From positions 802 to 32,383 of the forward strand of contig DIHU01000172.1 in the NCBI GenBank assembly GCA_002420315.1: DNA of 31,582 nt, written 5' to 3'. Numbering within the stretch: position 1 is the stretch's first letter; each line of letters opens with the position of its first letter. Positions 15,270-24,128 of this stretch are shown here, piece by piece. This stretch comes from Akkermansiaceae bacterium UBA5688 (GTDB taxonomy: Bacteria > Verrucomicrobiota > Verrucomicrobiia > Verrucomicrobiales > Akkermansiaceae). The notes under the pieces are model-generated. The model was not told where the DNA came from, did not search any database, and worked only from the letters and a program-made list of their open reading frames with translations. The translations under genes were made by a program, and so were the position numbers.

Positions 15270-17540
15270 TTACCTTGGGATGGTTTCCCTTGCCATAGTC
15301 ATTATGATCTTCCGAACGTGAAAATCATTGTCTACAAAGGTCTTGCGAAGTGAGCTGATCGCTTCAAAGCCGTAAGCATTGATTGGTTGCTGGATGAGGT
15401 GATGAAAGAGATGCTTTAAAAAAGCTCGATGTGCCTCGGGTGATTCTACCGCAAGGCGCGCTAGATCATCCGGGCCTGTTATTTTGACTATGGAGTCTTC
15501 AGGAGTGGGGTAATCGCTAACGGTGTCGATTGGTTTGTTCTTTTCATGGGTTCTAAAACGCCCAGTTGCGTCATAATTTTCGAGGCTAAAGCCGATTGGA
15601 TTGATAATTGAATGACACGCCATGCAATTTTCATCTTTTGTCAGGTGTGTGACCTTTTCCCGCATCGTAAGGTCCGGTTTGAAATCAGTATCCTTAAATT
15701 CAACTGCGTTGGGAGGGGGTTTAAGAAAACGACCTAAGATATTACGACTTAGGTAAACTCCACGATGAATTGGGGAGGTTTGTTTATGGTAAGAAAATGC
15801 TGTAAGAACATAAGGATGGGTAAAAAGACCGGCTCGTTTTTTGTCGGGAGTAAGAAGGAGCTTGAAGCTATCCTCTTTTGGTGTGGGCGCGCTGTAGAAG
15901 TTCGCAAGTCTCTTATTTAGATAAATTTTGTTCTCTGTGAATAGTTTTCTGTAATCTGAGGATGGAGACCATATTACGTTCTCAATAAAAAGATCAAACG
16001 AGGTTCGTAAGTCGGCAATCATTCGCTGATCAAAATTAGGAAATAGTTTAGGATCTTTCCCTAGGTCTTCTTTCTCAGAAAGATTGAGCCAATGATAAAA
16101 GAAAGACCGAGTTTTCGCTTTAGTGCGGGAATCACTCATCATGCGGGAGAGCTGATTGGTAATCTCAGTTTCTTTGCCAAGACGCTTTTGGTTTGCGGCT
16201 ACCCAGAGTTCTTTGTCGGGGACGGAATCCCAGAGCGCGAGGGCTAGATGAGCAGCTACTGTATAGTCATCCGGTTTTCCGTCATCACCTCGATTGAGTG
16301 AAGGGTATAGAAAGTAGGGAGAAGTAAGAATTAACATGAGAGAGCGCCGGGTCGCTGTCTCTGAGTCGTTGTCTGCGTCAAAAATATCTTCGATATAGTG
16401 GTTTTTTTGAGTGGGAGAAAGGGGGCGTGCGAAAGCTCTTGTCGCAAATTTCAAACAAAAAGATTTTAGCTTTTTGTTCCGCTCTTTATCTTTTGAATTA
16501 GTTTTAGCAAGGACGTTAATGTCAGTGTAAATTTGGCGGGCCGCTTCTATCGAAGCTTTTGCGACTGATTCTTTCCATGCCTTCGAGATTGAGGAGCCTC
16601 TTTCATATCCTAAAGAGGCATCATCCGGTGGGAAACTAGTGGAGATAATGGCTGCAGTCGGCGCGCTTTCAGTAAAAAGAACGCGTGTAGGTATTGGTTC
16701 CCATTTTCCATGAGGTGGCTTCCATTCTATTTGAAGAGATGATTTCTTTTCCTTGTATGAGACGAAGTCAATGTAAATGGGGATCGGGTGTCCGCCTAAT
16801 AAGAAAATAGAAGCTTCGACTGATCGCATTTGGTTACCAGAGGATACCCAAGCATCAATGAATGCGGTCTTTCGGTGAGTCTCTCCTCCATAAAATTTCT
16901 CACGTTCCATTTCGTTTATAAAAACCCGCACTCCATTGGGAGTTGTTGCTCGGAAAGAATATATTCCGCTCTCCTTAGGTACGAGCGAACCGGTCCAGAA
17001 AATGGCATGAGCTTTAGGATCAATGTCTTTTATACCATGATCACTCTCGATGTTAAAATTGATGTTGGGATCTATGCGCTTTGCGAGCTCCTTCTTACGA
17101 TCATCCATTTTTTCCTTATGATAATAGTGACCACGTAGCCCGTTTTGAGTGCCTAATTGAGGTCTTCCTCGAAAAGATTGGACGATGTCAGTGATGGCTC
17201 GGCGATGTTGATACTGTGTTCGTCGTAGCAAGTCTTTGCGCACAGGTTTTATCTTCGCTTGAGCTTCCGGTGAGTAAAATGCCCCGTGAATATACTGCGC
17301 CACTAGATAGGCATCTTGGTCGATTACGGCATCCTCGTCTTCTTCAGGCATCGTTCGGTGGATATACTTTGCGAGAGATGGGATTGACTTGGTGCCGATG
17401 AGGGACTCGTCATATTCGTTAGCAACTCCTTGCCCTCTATCTCCGTGGCAGGAGAGGCAATGTTTGGTGTAGATTTGCTCTCCACGATCACCGAACGCTG
17501 GAAGTGTGGAGAGAAACCCCAAAAGTAACCAAAAGCGCAT
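15270..17540 (-). CDS. Secreted c-type cytochrome with PA14 and DUF1592/1588/1585 domains
   Basis: The protein is 756 residues with a Sec signal (about 1-17). A c-type heme motif CLSCH follows at 28-32 in a short cytochrome domain. A PA14-like carbohydrate-binding domain comes next (about 138-290: LRGHYYH, FWTGSLVPKESGIYSFRATTPNGVRVFINE). The rest matches the DUF1592-DUF1588-DUF1585 series (FATRAFARPLSPTQ, YFLYPSLNRGD, HLALALWDSVPD, RAGLFTHPYVL, SPIHRGVYLSRNILG). A second heme motif CMACH is at 639-643 before INPIGFSLENYDATGRFR, a family hallmark. It is periplasmic or surface-located and paired with DUF1552 in planctomycetes and verrucomicrobia; the reaction is unknown. It is the first gene of a three-gene minus-strand cluster. 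Confidence 0.88.
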   Translation of the reverse strand: MRFWLLLGFLSTLPAFGDRGEQIYTKHCLSCHGDRGQGVANEYDESLIGTKSIPSLAKYIHRTMPEEDEDAVIDQDAYLVAQYIHGAFYSPEAQAKIKPVRKDLLRRTQYQHRRAITDIVQSFRGRPQLGTQNGLRGHYYHKEKMDDRKKELAKRIDPNINFNIESDHGIKDIDPKAHAIFWTGSLVPKESGIYSFRATTPNGVRVFINEMEREKFYGGETHRKTAFIDAWVSSGNQMRSVEASIFLLGGHPIPIYIDFVSYKEKKSSLQIEWKPPHGKWEPIPTRVLFTESAPTAAIISTSFPPDDASLGYERGSSISKAWKESVAKASIEAARQIYTDINVLAKTNSKDKERNKKLKSFCLKFATRAFARPLSPTQKNHYIEDIFDADNDSETATRRSLMLILTSPYFLYPSLNRGDDGKPDDYTVAAHLALALWDSVPDKELWVAANQKRLGKETEITNQLSRMMSDSRTKAKTRSFFYHWLNLSEKEDLGKDPKLFPNFDQRMIADLRTSFDLFIENVIWSPSSDYRKLFTENKIYLNKRLANFYSAPTPKEDSFKLLLTPDKKRAGLFTHPYVLTAFSYHKQTSPIHRGVYLSRNILGRFLKPPPNAVEFKDTDFKPDLTMREKVTHLTKDENCMACHSIINPIGFSLENYDATGRFRTHEKNKPIDTVSDYPTPEDSIVKITGPDDLARLAVESPEAHRAFLKHLFHHLIQQPINAYGFEAISSLRKTFVDNDFHVRKIIMTMARETIPR

Positions 17541-17590
17541 TTTCTATTTACGGAAGGGGGAACGCTTTGTTTCAAGAAGCGCTGTGATCT

Positions 17591-18175
17591 TTAGTCGTTT
17601 TGCAGCAATTTTTTGACATACTTGGCAAGTAGGTCAGCCTCAAGATTTACCTTTTGTCCTATCTTTGCTTCTCCCAGATGGGTCGCCTTTAAGGTGTGTG
17701 GTGTGATCCAGAAAATAGCTGAAGTTTGAGTGAGCTCCGCGATGGTAAGAGAAATGCCATCGATGCAAAGTGAGCCTTTGTCGATACATAGTGTGTATAC
17801 GTCTTCAGGAATGGTAATCTCGAGCCGGTAATCTTGTCCCATTGCAGAGAGGTTCCTTATGATTCCGATATTATCGACATGCCCTTGTACGAAGTGGCCG
17901 CCGAGCCGTTGTCCAATCGCAAGGGCGCGCTCCAAGTTGACCTTTTCACCCTCTTTTAAGTCACCAAGTGAGGTTACCTTTAAAGTTTGAGCGAGGAGGT
18001 CGAAGCGGACTTCGTCATCGAGGGAGGCTACGGTGAGACAGCAGCCGTTAATGGCGACTGAGTCGCCTAAACTCAATTCGTCTTTGAAAGGGATATCTAG
18101 AATGAGTTCGGCTTGAGCTCCTTTTTCAATCAAGGAGAGAACAGTTCCGATAGCTTCAATAAGGCCGGTAAACAT
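17591..18175 (-). CDS. ribE: Riboflavin synthase
   Basis: Riboflavin synthase (alpha chain) dismutates two 6,7-dimethyl-8-ribityllumazine molecules into riboflavin. The 194-residue protein has the expected two lumazine-binding repeats: MFTGLIEAIGTV at the start with INGCCLTV, and GHFVQGHVDNIG near residues 93-104 with IDGISLTI. The end ADLLAKYVKKLL is also typical. It begins 1 base after the antiporter stop, so it is probably co-transcribed with it. No FMN riboswitch fits in that space. Other rib genes are absent from the window. Confidence 0.95.
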   Translation of the reverse strand: MFTGLIEAIGTVLSLIEKGAQAELILDIPFKDELSLGDSVAINGCCLTVASLDDEVRFDLLAQTLKVTSLGDLKEGEKVNLERALAIGQRLGGHFVQGHVDNIGIIRNLSAMGQDYRLEITIPEDVYTLCIDKGSLCIDGISLTIAELTQTSAIFWITPHTLKATHLGEAKIGQKVNLEADLLAKYVKKLLQND

Positions 18176-18176
18176 A

Positions 18177-19850
18177 TCAGTGGATTTGTTCCGTTTTGGC
18201 TGGTTTGGGATCCTCTTTCATTCCCGAAGATGGAAGTAGCATGAAGCAAGCTCCCATTACGATAGTTGGAATGATTGCAGCCTTTGCAAGCCCACCAGGA
18301 GAAACGCCCCCATCAAAATAACGGCTGAGGACTGATTGTCCTGCAGGATTTGGAGCGTTGGCAATGACGGTTAAACCGCCCCCTGTCACAGCTCCAGCGA
18401 GGACCGCATACTTTGATATGATGGGCAAGTCTGGTGCTTGAGAGGCAAGATATGTGATAGCAGCATTATCGTTGAAAGCAGTGAGGACGGTGGAACCAAT
18501 CATGAGTAACCATTGGTTGTCTATTGAGGTAAGTAGAACTGAAATCCACCATCCCTGGCAGCCGCCATGAATGACCAGACCAGCAAGGAAGAAACCAACT
18601 AGAATTGGACTCTTCATGTTAACATCATTCTGGTGATGTCCAGTGGCCTGGGTGAATCCGATAAAAAAGAGAAATCCAAAGATGAAGACCATTTGGTAGT
18701 GTGCTGTTAGCACTGTGAAGGCGAGGAAGAGTAGATGAACGATGGTGATCCAGGCGGGAATAGGATCTTCACGCTCTACCCAGCTGGCTGGCATATGGGT
18801 ATCTCGGTTTTCTTTACGCCCCATGGTTTGGAATTCCTTTTTAAATAGTGAGAAGTAAAGGGCATTTGAAATGACTATCCCCACCACGGCTTTCCAACCG
18901 AAATTAATAAACATGAAGTCCATGCCAAAATTCCATTTGCTTGCGATCATTAGAACGGGGGGGGCTGCAAAGTGAGTCAGGGTTCCGCCAACGGAAATAT
19001 TCACAAAAAGGAGCCCAAGGGTGGCGTAAGCAAATTTTTTGGAGGGATTAAGATCGAAAAATTTCTTAGCAAGAAGCATGGCTGCGATGGTCATGGCAGC
19101 GGGTTCGGTAATAAATGATCCGAGGATGGGAGTAATGGTTAGGGCAGCGAGCCACCAGGCGGCTGGAGTTCCTCCAAAGAGTTTAGCCACCTTATCGACC
19201 ATAGATTCTGCAAAGCGAACGACCGGCCGCGTTGCTGCGATTGCCATGACGATGACCACAAACATGGGCTCAGTAAAGTTCACATCTTTGCCGATGTAGT
19301 ATTCGAGTTCCTTGAAGCCAGCCATCAATCCACTGCCGTCTCCAATACCAAAGAACCAGAGAATAGCAGCGCCAAGAGCTATGACCCAGATTCCAAAGAT
19401 AGCTTCAACTTCCCCTAGAAAGTGAAAGAGATTGGCCTTGAAGGATACATCATCTTTGGCGTCATCGTGAGGCTTGGCGTCGGCTGTTAAACCGAGTTCC
19501 TCAATCTTTTTTCGATGTTCGTGCTCATGCTTGTGAGCCATTTCGATGAAGAAGCCGCTGAGAAAGGTATGTATAATCGCACAGAGGAAAATGATTGAGG
19601 CGACCAAATTAAATCCATCTTGTTGCACTGCCCGGTATTTGAGCTTTTCCCAGATGCCCCAGTCCCCATTGGATCTCTCTTCCCCTTCGTAATTTGTCAA
19701 AGGAAGAGGAAAAACTGCATATTGGTCTTTATCGAGAGAGTATTCCTCTTTTGCGTAGCTTGGTTTGTCTTCAGCGGCTGTGGCGATAGCTCCTAAAAAA
19801 ACAAAGAATAAAGTAGCGACGGTAAGGTGGAAGGTAGTGAGAAACTTCAC
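18177..19850 (-). CDS. Putative Na+/H+ antiporter (PF07399 type)
   Basis: This is a polytopic inner-membrane protein of about 557 residues. From the GTG at 19850 it opens with MKFLTTFHLTVATLFFVFLGAIATA, which reads as a Sec signal or first membrane segment. A TTG at 19886 would add twelve residues. About ten to twelve hydrophobic segments follow, with ion-transporter-like patches SFITEPAAMTIAAMLLAKKFF, GGTLTHFAAPPVLMI, TVLTAFNDNAAITYLAS and VTGGGLTVIANAPNPAG. The last two recall the NhaD/ArsB ion-transporter superfamily. A His/Asp-rich hydrophilic loop follows the first internal membrane segment (MAHKHEHEHRKK...KPHDDAKDD). The match to the verrucomicrobial/chlamydial PF07399 family is from memory. 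Substrate ion is inferred. Confidence 0.8.
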   Translation of the reverse strand: MKFLTTFHLTVATLFFVFLGAIATAAEDKPSYAKEEYSLDKDQYAVFPLPLTNYEGEERSNGDWGIWEKLKYRAVQQDGFNLVASIIFLCAIIHTFLSGFFIEMAHKHEHEHRKKIEELGLTADAKPHDDAKDDVSFKANLFHFLGEVEAIFGIWVIALGAAILWFFGIGDGSGLMAGFKELEYYIGKDVNFTEPMFVVIVMAIAATRPVVRFAESMVDKVAKLFGGTPAAWWLAALTITPILGSFITEPAAMTIAAMLLAKKFFDLNPSKKFAYATLGLLFVNISVGGTLTHFAAPPVLMIASKWNFGMDFMFINFGWKAVVGIVISNALYFSLFKKEFQTMGRKENRDTHMPASWVEREDPIPAWITIVHLLFLAFTVLTAHYQMVFIFGFLFFIGFTQATGHHQNDVNMKSPILVGFFLAGLVIHGGCQGWWISVLLTSIDNQWLLMIGSTVLTAFNDNAAITYLASQAPDLPIISKYAVLAGAVTGGGLTVIANAPNPAGQSVLSRYFDGGVSPGGLAKAAIIPTIVMGACFMLLPSSGMKEDPKPAKTEQIH

Positions 19851-19898
19851 GAGAGAGGATTTTAGCTTTGGCTGAAGTCTCGGCAAGTAAAACGGTTA

Positions 19899-20471
19899 CT
19901 AGTCTATGGATTTAATTTGTTCTTCAATTGTCTTGAGTTTTTCAAGAATCGCTTGGCCTTCAGGCGATTGTTCAGCAAGAGAGCTTTGAAGTTCTTGAAT
20001 CTGCTTTTGGGATCTAGCGATCCGGTCCTCTGCTTCACGGATTTCTGGAAGCTCTTGGCTAAGACGCTGGATCTTAGTCGAGATTTCGAGAAGTTTATTA
20101 GTAGCTTGATTTATTTCCAATTCCCGTTTTCTGGTGCGAGCCGAGAGTTGATTCTCCTGCCAAAAAACGAGATCTTTATTAAGTTGTTGAAGGCTGGGGT
20201 GGGTATTACGAATGTTTTGGAGGTCACGGTAGGCCTGCTGCTGCTCTGTGATGATGATTTTGAGATCCTCATCTGGATCGAGTTGATTGGAGGCCACAAG
20301 GGTTTTTAATTTTTTTGATAACTGGTGTTTTTTGTTGAGAAGCACTGCTATTTCCTTGCTGCGGTTCGACGAGGATTTTGATTCGGGAGATGTCGAAGGG
20401 CTCTCAGTGGCCTCGTCGGAGTTGCATCCAGAAATGAAGAAAGCTAAAATTAGGATGAAAAAAACCTTCAT
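19899..20471 (-). CDS. Coiled-coil lipoprotein, hypothetical
   Basis: The protein is 190 residues. A signal peptide (MKVFFILILAFFISGC) ends in a lipobox with cysteine at residue 16, making it an Lgt/Lsp substrate anchored in a membrane. After a short Ser-rich linker (17-40), almost all of the rest is heptad-rich and charged, with Gln, Glu, Lys, Leu and Ile repeats and no glycine, predicting long coiled coils broken near residues 65-68 and 93-95. No enzyme motif is visible. It precedes the antiporter on the same strand (12-48 bases, depending on the antiporter start) and is divergent from the DUF58 gene. Function unknown; a periplasmic spacer or assembly factor is possible. Confidence 0.75.
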   Translation of the reverse strand: MKVFFILILAFFISGCNSDEATESPSTSPESKSSSNRSKEIAVLLNKKHQLSKKLKTLVASNQLDPDEDLKIIITEQQQAYRDLQNIRNTHPSLQQLNKDLVFWQENQLSARTRKRELEINQATNKLLEISTKIQRLSQELPEIREAEDRIARSQKQIQELQSSLAEQSPEGQAILEKLKTIEEQIKSID

Positions 20472-20535
20472 GAAGCAATGAAAGCATTTTTTGTACCCAT
20501 TGCCACTCTTTGAAAGGTATGTTTTCTTTTTTTAA

Positions 20536-21897
20536 ATGTGGGGCCAGAAACTTGGTAGGTTCATTGATCAGTTGCTCTATCGTAGCTATTATCGAGGCAA
20601 CGCCGTAGGCGATTTTGTTCGTCAGCGAGTGAACTCGGGGGCGTGGCTTTTGCTTCTAGGTGGAGGAACTAGTGTTTTTTTGGGCGCAAATCTTGATGAG
20701 AGTCTTACCGCTATCCTTACTCTTTTTATTCTTTCACTACTTTTTTCAAGTTTTGTTTGGGCTTTCTTTAGACGGGTCAAACTTTCGGTCGTTCGTGTTA
20801 TGCCTTTTAGTGGAGCAGTTGGAGAGATTTTAAGGTATCGGGTCTCAGTTCGGAATGAAGGGCGTCGGGCAGTGAGGGGCTTTTATCTTAGTGAGGCAGG
20901 AGGCGACGCCCGACCTAACCAGTGGGAGTTTTTTCATTTAAAGGAACCGGGGGAGGTTGATCGTAATTTTTTCGATCGGTTCTTTAAGTTTTATCGCTGG
21001 AAGTGGTTGGTAGGGAGAGGTGGGGCTTGGGTCAGGTTAGGGCGATCGAAACCGCTGGATCTTGAACCAGGAGAAGAGAGACAAATTTACCTTGCGGTGA
21101 AACCTTTTCGCAGGGGGGGGATCAGGTTTAGTGATATGCGTGCTGAACTCCCTGATCCCTTTGGTTTTTTTCAGCGTTGTTGTCCGATTTTGAACGAAGA
21201 AGCAGAGATACTAATAACCCCTAGGAGATATCGTCTCCCAAATCTAGACCTTGGAGGGACCTCTGAGCTGAAAGCTGGGTTAGATACGTCTTCGACAGTA
21301 AGGGGAGAGGGAGGTCATTTTATGGGGCTTCGTGAATACCGAGAAGGAGATTCTTTACGCTGTATCCATTGGAAGGCTTGGGCTCGTACTGGACAGCCCA
21401 TTGTGAAAGAATTCGAAGAATTGCGCTTTCCTCGTTATGGCGTTGTCCTCGATACAAATTTGAAGGGGACGGGACCTCAGATGTTTGAAGAGGCTATTTC
21501 GGTTGCAGCATCCTTTGTTTGGGCAATTGAAAAAAATGGCAGTTTAATGGATTTGATTTTTATGCGTGAGGATCCGAAGGTTCATACTGCTGGACGGGGC
21601 GTGGCACGGACGAACGAACTTTTTGAGGCTCTTGCTCGAATCGAGGGAGCCGATGAAGGCGATTACGAATGTTTGGGGCGATTGATTACACAAAATGCTA
21701 ATGACCTCACTGCGTGTGTGGTAGTTCTCGCTGGTTGGTGTTCGAAGAGAAGAGCTTTTTTGGAACGATTGCGGGGAAGCGGGTTAGTTTTGATTGTCTA
21801 TGCGATCGGTATAGGGGACGCACCAGAAGATGCTTTGCTTTACAACGTCAAATGGTTGAGGTGGGACTTTATCGAGGAAGATCTAATGACACGATGA
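20536..21897 (+). CDS. DUF58 domain membrane protein
   Basis: The protein is 453 residues. Two membrane segments (about 36-52 and 58-77) are followed by a beta-rich region of about 110 residues, then the DUF58 signature LREYREGDSLRCIHWKAWAR (265-284) and a von Willebrand-A-like C-terminal fold (RYGVVLDTN, FVWAIEKNGSLMDLI). DUF58 proteins usually occur with a MoxR ATPase and a transglutaminase-like protein and are thought to act in assembling or maturing envelope complexes. The stop overlaps the next gene's ATG by 4 bases, so the two are translationally coupled. No MoxR gene is visible upstream; the neighbour there is the divergent lipoprotein. Confidence 0.88.
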   Translation: MWGQKLGRFIDQLLYRSYYRGNAVGDFVRQRVNSGAWLLLLGGGTSVFLGANLDESLTAILTLFILSLLFSSFVWAFFRRVKLSVVRVMPFSGAVGEILRYRVSVRNEGRRAVRGFYLSEAGGDARPNQWEFFHLKEPGEVDRNFFDRFFKFYRWKWLVGRGGAWVRLGRSKPLDLEPGEERQIYLAVKPFRRGGIRFSDMRAELPDPFGFFQRCCPILNEEAEILITPRRYRLPNLDLGGTSELKAGLDTSSTVRGEGGHFMGLREYREGDSLRCIHWKAWARTGQPIVKEFEELRFPRYGVVLDTNLKGTGPQMFEEAISVAASFVWAIEKNGSLMDLIFMREDPKVHTAGRGVARTNELFEALARIEGADEGDYECLGRLITQNANDLTACVVVLAGWCSKRRAFLERLRGSGLVLIVYAIGIGDAPEDALLYNVKWLRWDFIEEDLMTR

Positions 21898-24116
21898 GAG
21901 GAGAACTTGAAAGAAAAATGTTATCGGCACCACCTCGTTTGCTTTTGGGTGCCGCTTTTTTGTTTTGGGGCGGAATGCATGATCAAGCTGTGGCAGGATT
22001 GATCGCTGCCGCTCTAGTTGAGGGTCGTCATTGGGTTAATCTTCGGTGGGATTTTACCGATAAAAGCTTTGCGAGATCTTGGCAGTTGTCGGTAATTATC
22101 TTGATTCTGTCAGCTTTAGTTTTGCTACAGAAAGATAATTTAAAGGCGAATGATTTTCTGAACCTTTTATCGTGGCTTCCTTTCATGATGTTGCCTCTGA
22201 TTCTTTCTCAGCAGTATGCCAGAAAAGGAGGGGTTCCTATGGTGACTTTTTCCTTTATTGCAAGGCGTAAGGCTGCAGCAGATAGGAAAGCCGGGCGTTT
22301 AGTAGAAGCAAGTTCGATTCATTTAGGTTATCCTGTTCTATTCCTAATTATAATTACAGCCGGAATGGGAGTAGGCTCTTTAAAATGGATAGAGACAATT
22401 GACCCTCGTTATCCTGTTGGCGTTGTGATCCTTTTAGGCTGGATGATTTTCACCCTTGATGACCGGCGGGTTCGTTTGCGCGCATGGGTGATAGCTTACC
22501 TGATTTCAATCGGTCTATCGGTTTTGATGTTATGGGGGGTTGTGAAGGTCTACGACCATTTTGTTAGGGGTTATGCAGGTAACGGAGGGCGTGTGAGTTC
22601 CTTCCAACAAACCCAAACTGCGCTAGGAAGAATTCGTGAGCTCCAACTCAGTCAAAACATAGAGTGGCGGTATTTTCACGAAAATGGTCCGGTGCCCGAT
22701 CTGTTAAAGCTCGGATCATATAATGAGCCATTGGGAGATGTTTGGCAGGCTCGAACCCGTATTCTCGAGCTTGCAGAGCAAATCCCGAGCGGCCGGAAGT
22801 TTAAAGGAGATTTTGAGACCCTTCTCCCCGCTGGTGAAAATACATTTCTCTTTGAGGATCAAAATTCCAAACGGGATTATGGTATTGAGGGTCGGATTCA
22901 AGGACTTATTGAAGATGAAGAATTAGTCCCCCACCTGAGCAGGGCCAATCGTTTTGAAGGAATTCCAAGTGAAATTTTGACTGTTAATTCGATGGGCTCG
23001 GTCAAGATGATTGGAGTGAATCAGGGGGCAATGGATGCGAGGATCCAAGCGGATATAGAGATTGAAGAAATGCAGCTTGATCCAACTGATCTTGACTTGA
23101 CCTATCCAAATGCTGAAGAAAAGGGGCTTGAAGACTTCCTAAAGAAAATTGGACTTAGCCTTCCTGAAGCCGGTTCACATCCTACGAGAGCTTTGGCTAG
23201 AAAGGTTGGAAGAGAAGCTGGACCACCGAATATTTCAGTCGAAAAGTTTCGTGAAATTAAGGCTAAATTAGCACTGACGTTCTCTGATATTGATAAGTTT
23301 GAATACAGCCTTTTCTTGGCTGGAACTGATAGGAATACCCCGATAACTGAATTTTTGGAAATCGATAGGAAAGGCCATTGCGAATATTTTGCAGGGGCAA
23401 CGGCTATGCTGATGCGGAGGATGGGGGTCCCCTGTCGTTATGCAGTGGGGTATTCACTGCAGGAGAGAGGAATTAAGAAACAGGAATGGATTTTGCGGGG
23501 TCAGCATGCCCATGCATGGGTCGAGGCTTATGTCGGAGGTATATGGGTCAATGAGAGAAATGGCGATATGGATGTATGGAGGTGTCGTGGCGGAGAGTGG
23601 GTAGACGTTGATTTAACTCCACCCGATTGGATAAATATCCAGAAATCTCAGCCATGGTATCAAGGGTGGTATGATTGGTTTCAGGGATTTCGAATAAGCT
23701 TAGAACTTCGCTTGAACCAACTTGGCGTTTTTGATCGGGTTTTAAATATGTTGGTTTTGGTTGGGGTTCTTTTGCTGATTTTTGTGATTTATCGTTTGAT
23801 CCTAACCAGGCGGAGGGTCAATTCGGACACCTGGGAGAAATCGGTTGGGAAGGCCGGGTTGCTAGCTGAATTTGAAAAATGGGTTTCAAAACGAGTCGGA
23901 GCACGTCCCCGGTCGATGCCCATGGCGACCTGGTTGCGTCGCTCGATACCGGTTGACTGCGATGAGTTAGTATTACTTTATGAGAGAGCAGTCTTTGGTC
24001 TTAATGCTGAGAGTAGACGGAGTTTGGATGATTCAATTCAGATCGTAAAACTGCTTTGGAAAGAGCAAGAAAAAACCCCAGGGACGAAAGACGCCCGCGG
24101 GGTTGTTAAATTTTAA
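21894..24116 (+). CDS. Membrane transglutaminase-like protein
   Basis: The protein is 740 residues from the ATG at 21894, chosen because it forms an ATGA overlap with DUF58; reading further upstream would lie inside DUF58. About five to six N-terminal membrane segments (about 10-225) lead into a long periplasmic-like region with a transglutaminase core. The catalytic triad is intact: Cys496 in KGHCEYFAG, His540 in HAHAWVEAY and Asp573 in DVDLTP. A further membrane segment lies near 617-640 (MLVLVGVLLLIFVIYRLIL), before a basic cytoplasmic C-terminus. This is the usual partner of DUF58. Known family members cleave or cross-link peptides; the substrate here is unknown. The last coding bases also contain a terminator for the opposite strand. 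Confidence 0.9.
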   Translation: MRGELERKMLSAPPRLLLGAAFLFWGGMHDQAVAGLIAAALVEGRHWVNLRWDFTDKSFARSWQLSVIILILSALVLLQKDNLKANDFLNLLSWLPFMMLPLILSQQYARKGGVPMVTFSFIARRKAAADRKAGRLVEASSIHLGYPVLFLIIITAGMGVGSLKWIETIDPRYPVGVVILLGWMIFTLDDRRVRLRAWVIAYLISIGLSVLMLWGVVKVYDHFVRGYAGNGGRVSSFQQTQTALGRIRELQLSQNIEWRYFHENGPVPDLLKLGSYNEPLGDVWQARTRILELAEQIPSGRKFKGDFETLLPAGENTFLFEDQNSKRDYGIEGRIQGLIEDEELVPHLSRANRFEGIPSEILTVNSMGSVKMIGVNQGAMDARIQADIEIEEMQLDPTDLDLTYPNAEEKGLEDFLKKIGLSLPEAGSHPTRALARKVGREAGPPNISVEKFREIKAKLALTFSDIDKFEYSLFLAGTDRNTPITEFLEIDRKGHCEYFAGATAMLMRRMGVPCRYAVGYSLQERGIKKQEWILRGQHAHAWVEAYVGGIWVNERNGDMDVWRCRGGEWVDVDLTPPDWINIQKSQPWYQGWYDWFQGFRISLELRLNQLGVFDRVLNMLVLVGVLLLIFVIYRLILTRRRVNSDTWEKSVGKAGLLAEFEKWVSKRVGARPRSMPMATWLRRSIPVDCDELVLLYERAVFGLNAESRRSLDDSIQIVKLLWKEQEKTPGTKDARGVVKF
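24066..24104 (-). terminator. Intrinsic terminator for the DUF5069 gene, inside the opposing CDS
   Basis: AACCCC (24074-24079) pairs with GGGGTT (24099-24104), and GGG (24081-24083) with CCC (24094-24096). Read on the minus strand, the hairpin is followed by TTTTTTCTT. It lies about 25 bases past the DUF5069 stop, so it fits as that gene's terminator. On the plus strand the tail is only GTTAAATTTT, which is weaker. Confidence 0.6.
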
Positions 24117-24128
24117 AGGCTAGGAAAT

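Noticed and set aside
18170..18182. Possible FMN riboswitch before the riboflavin synthase gene
   Set aside because: There is only one base between the antiporter stop and the ribE start, so no aptamer can fit, and I saw none within the gene end.
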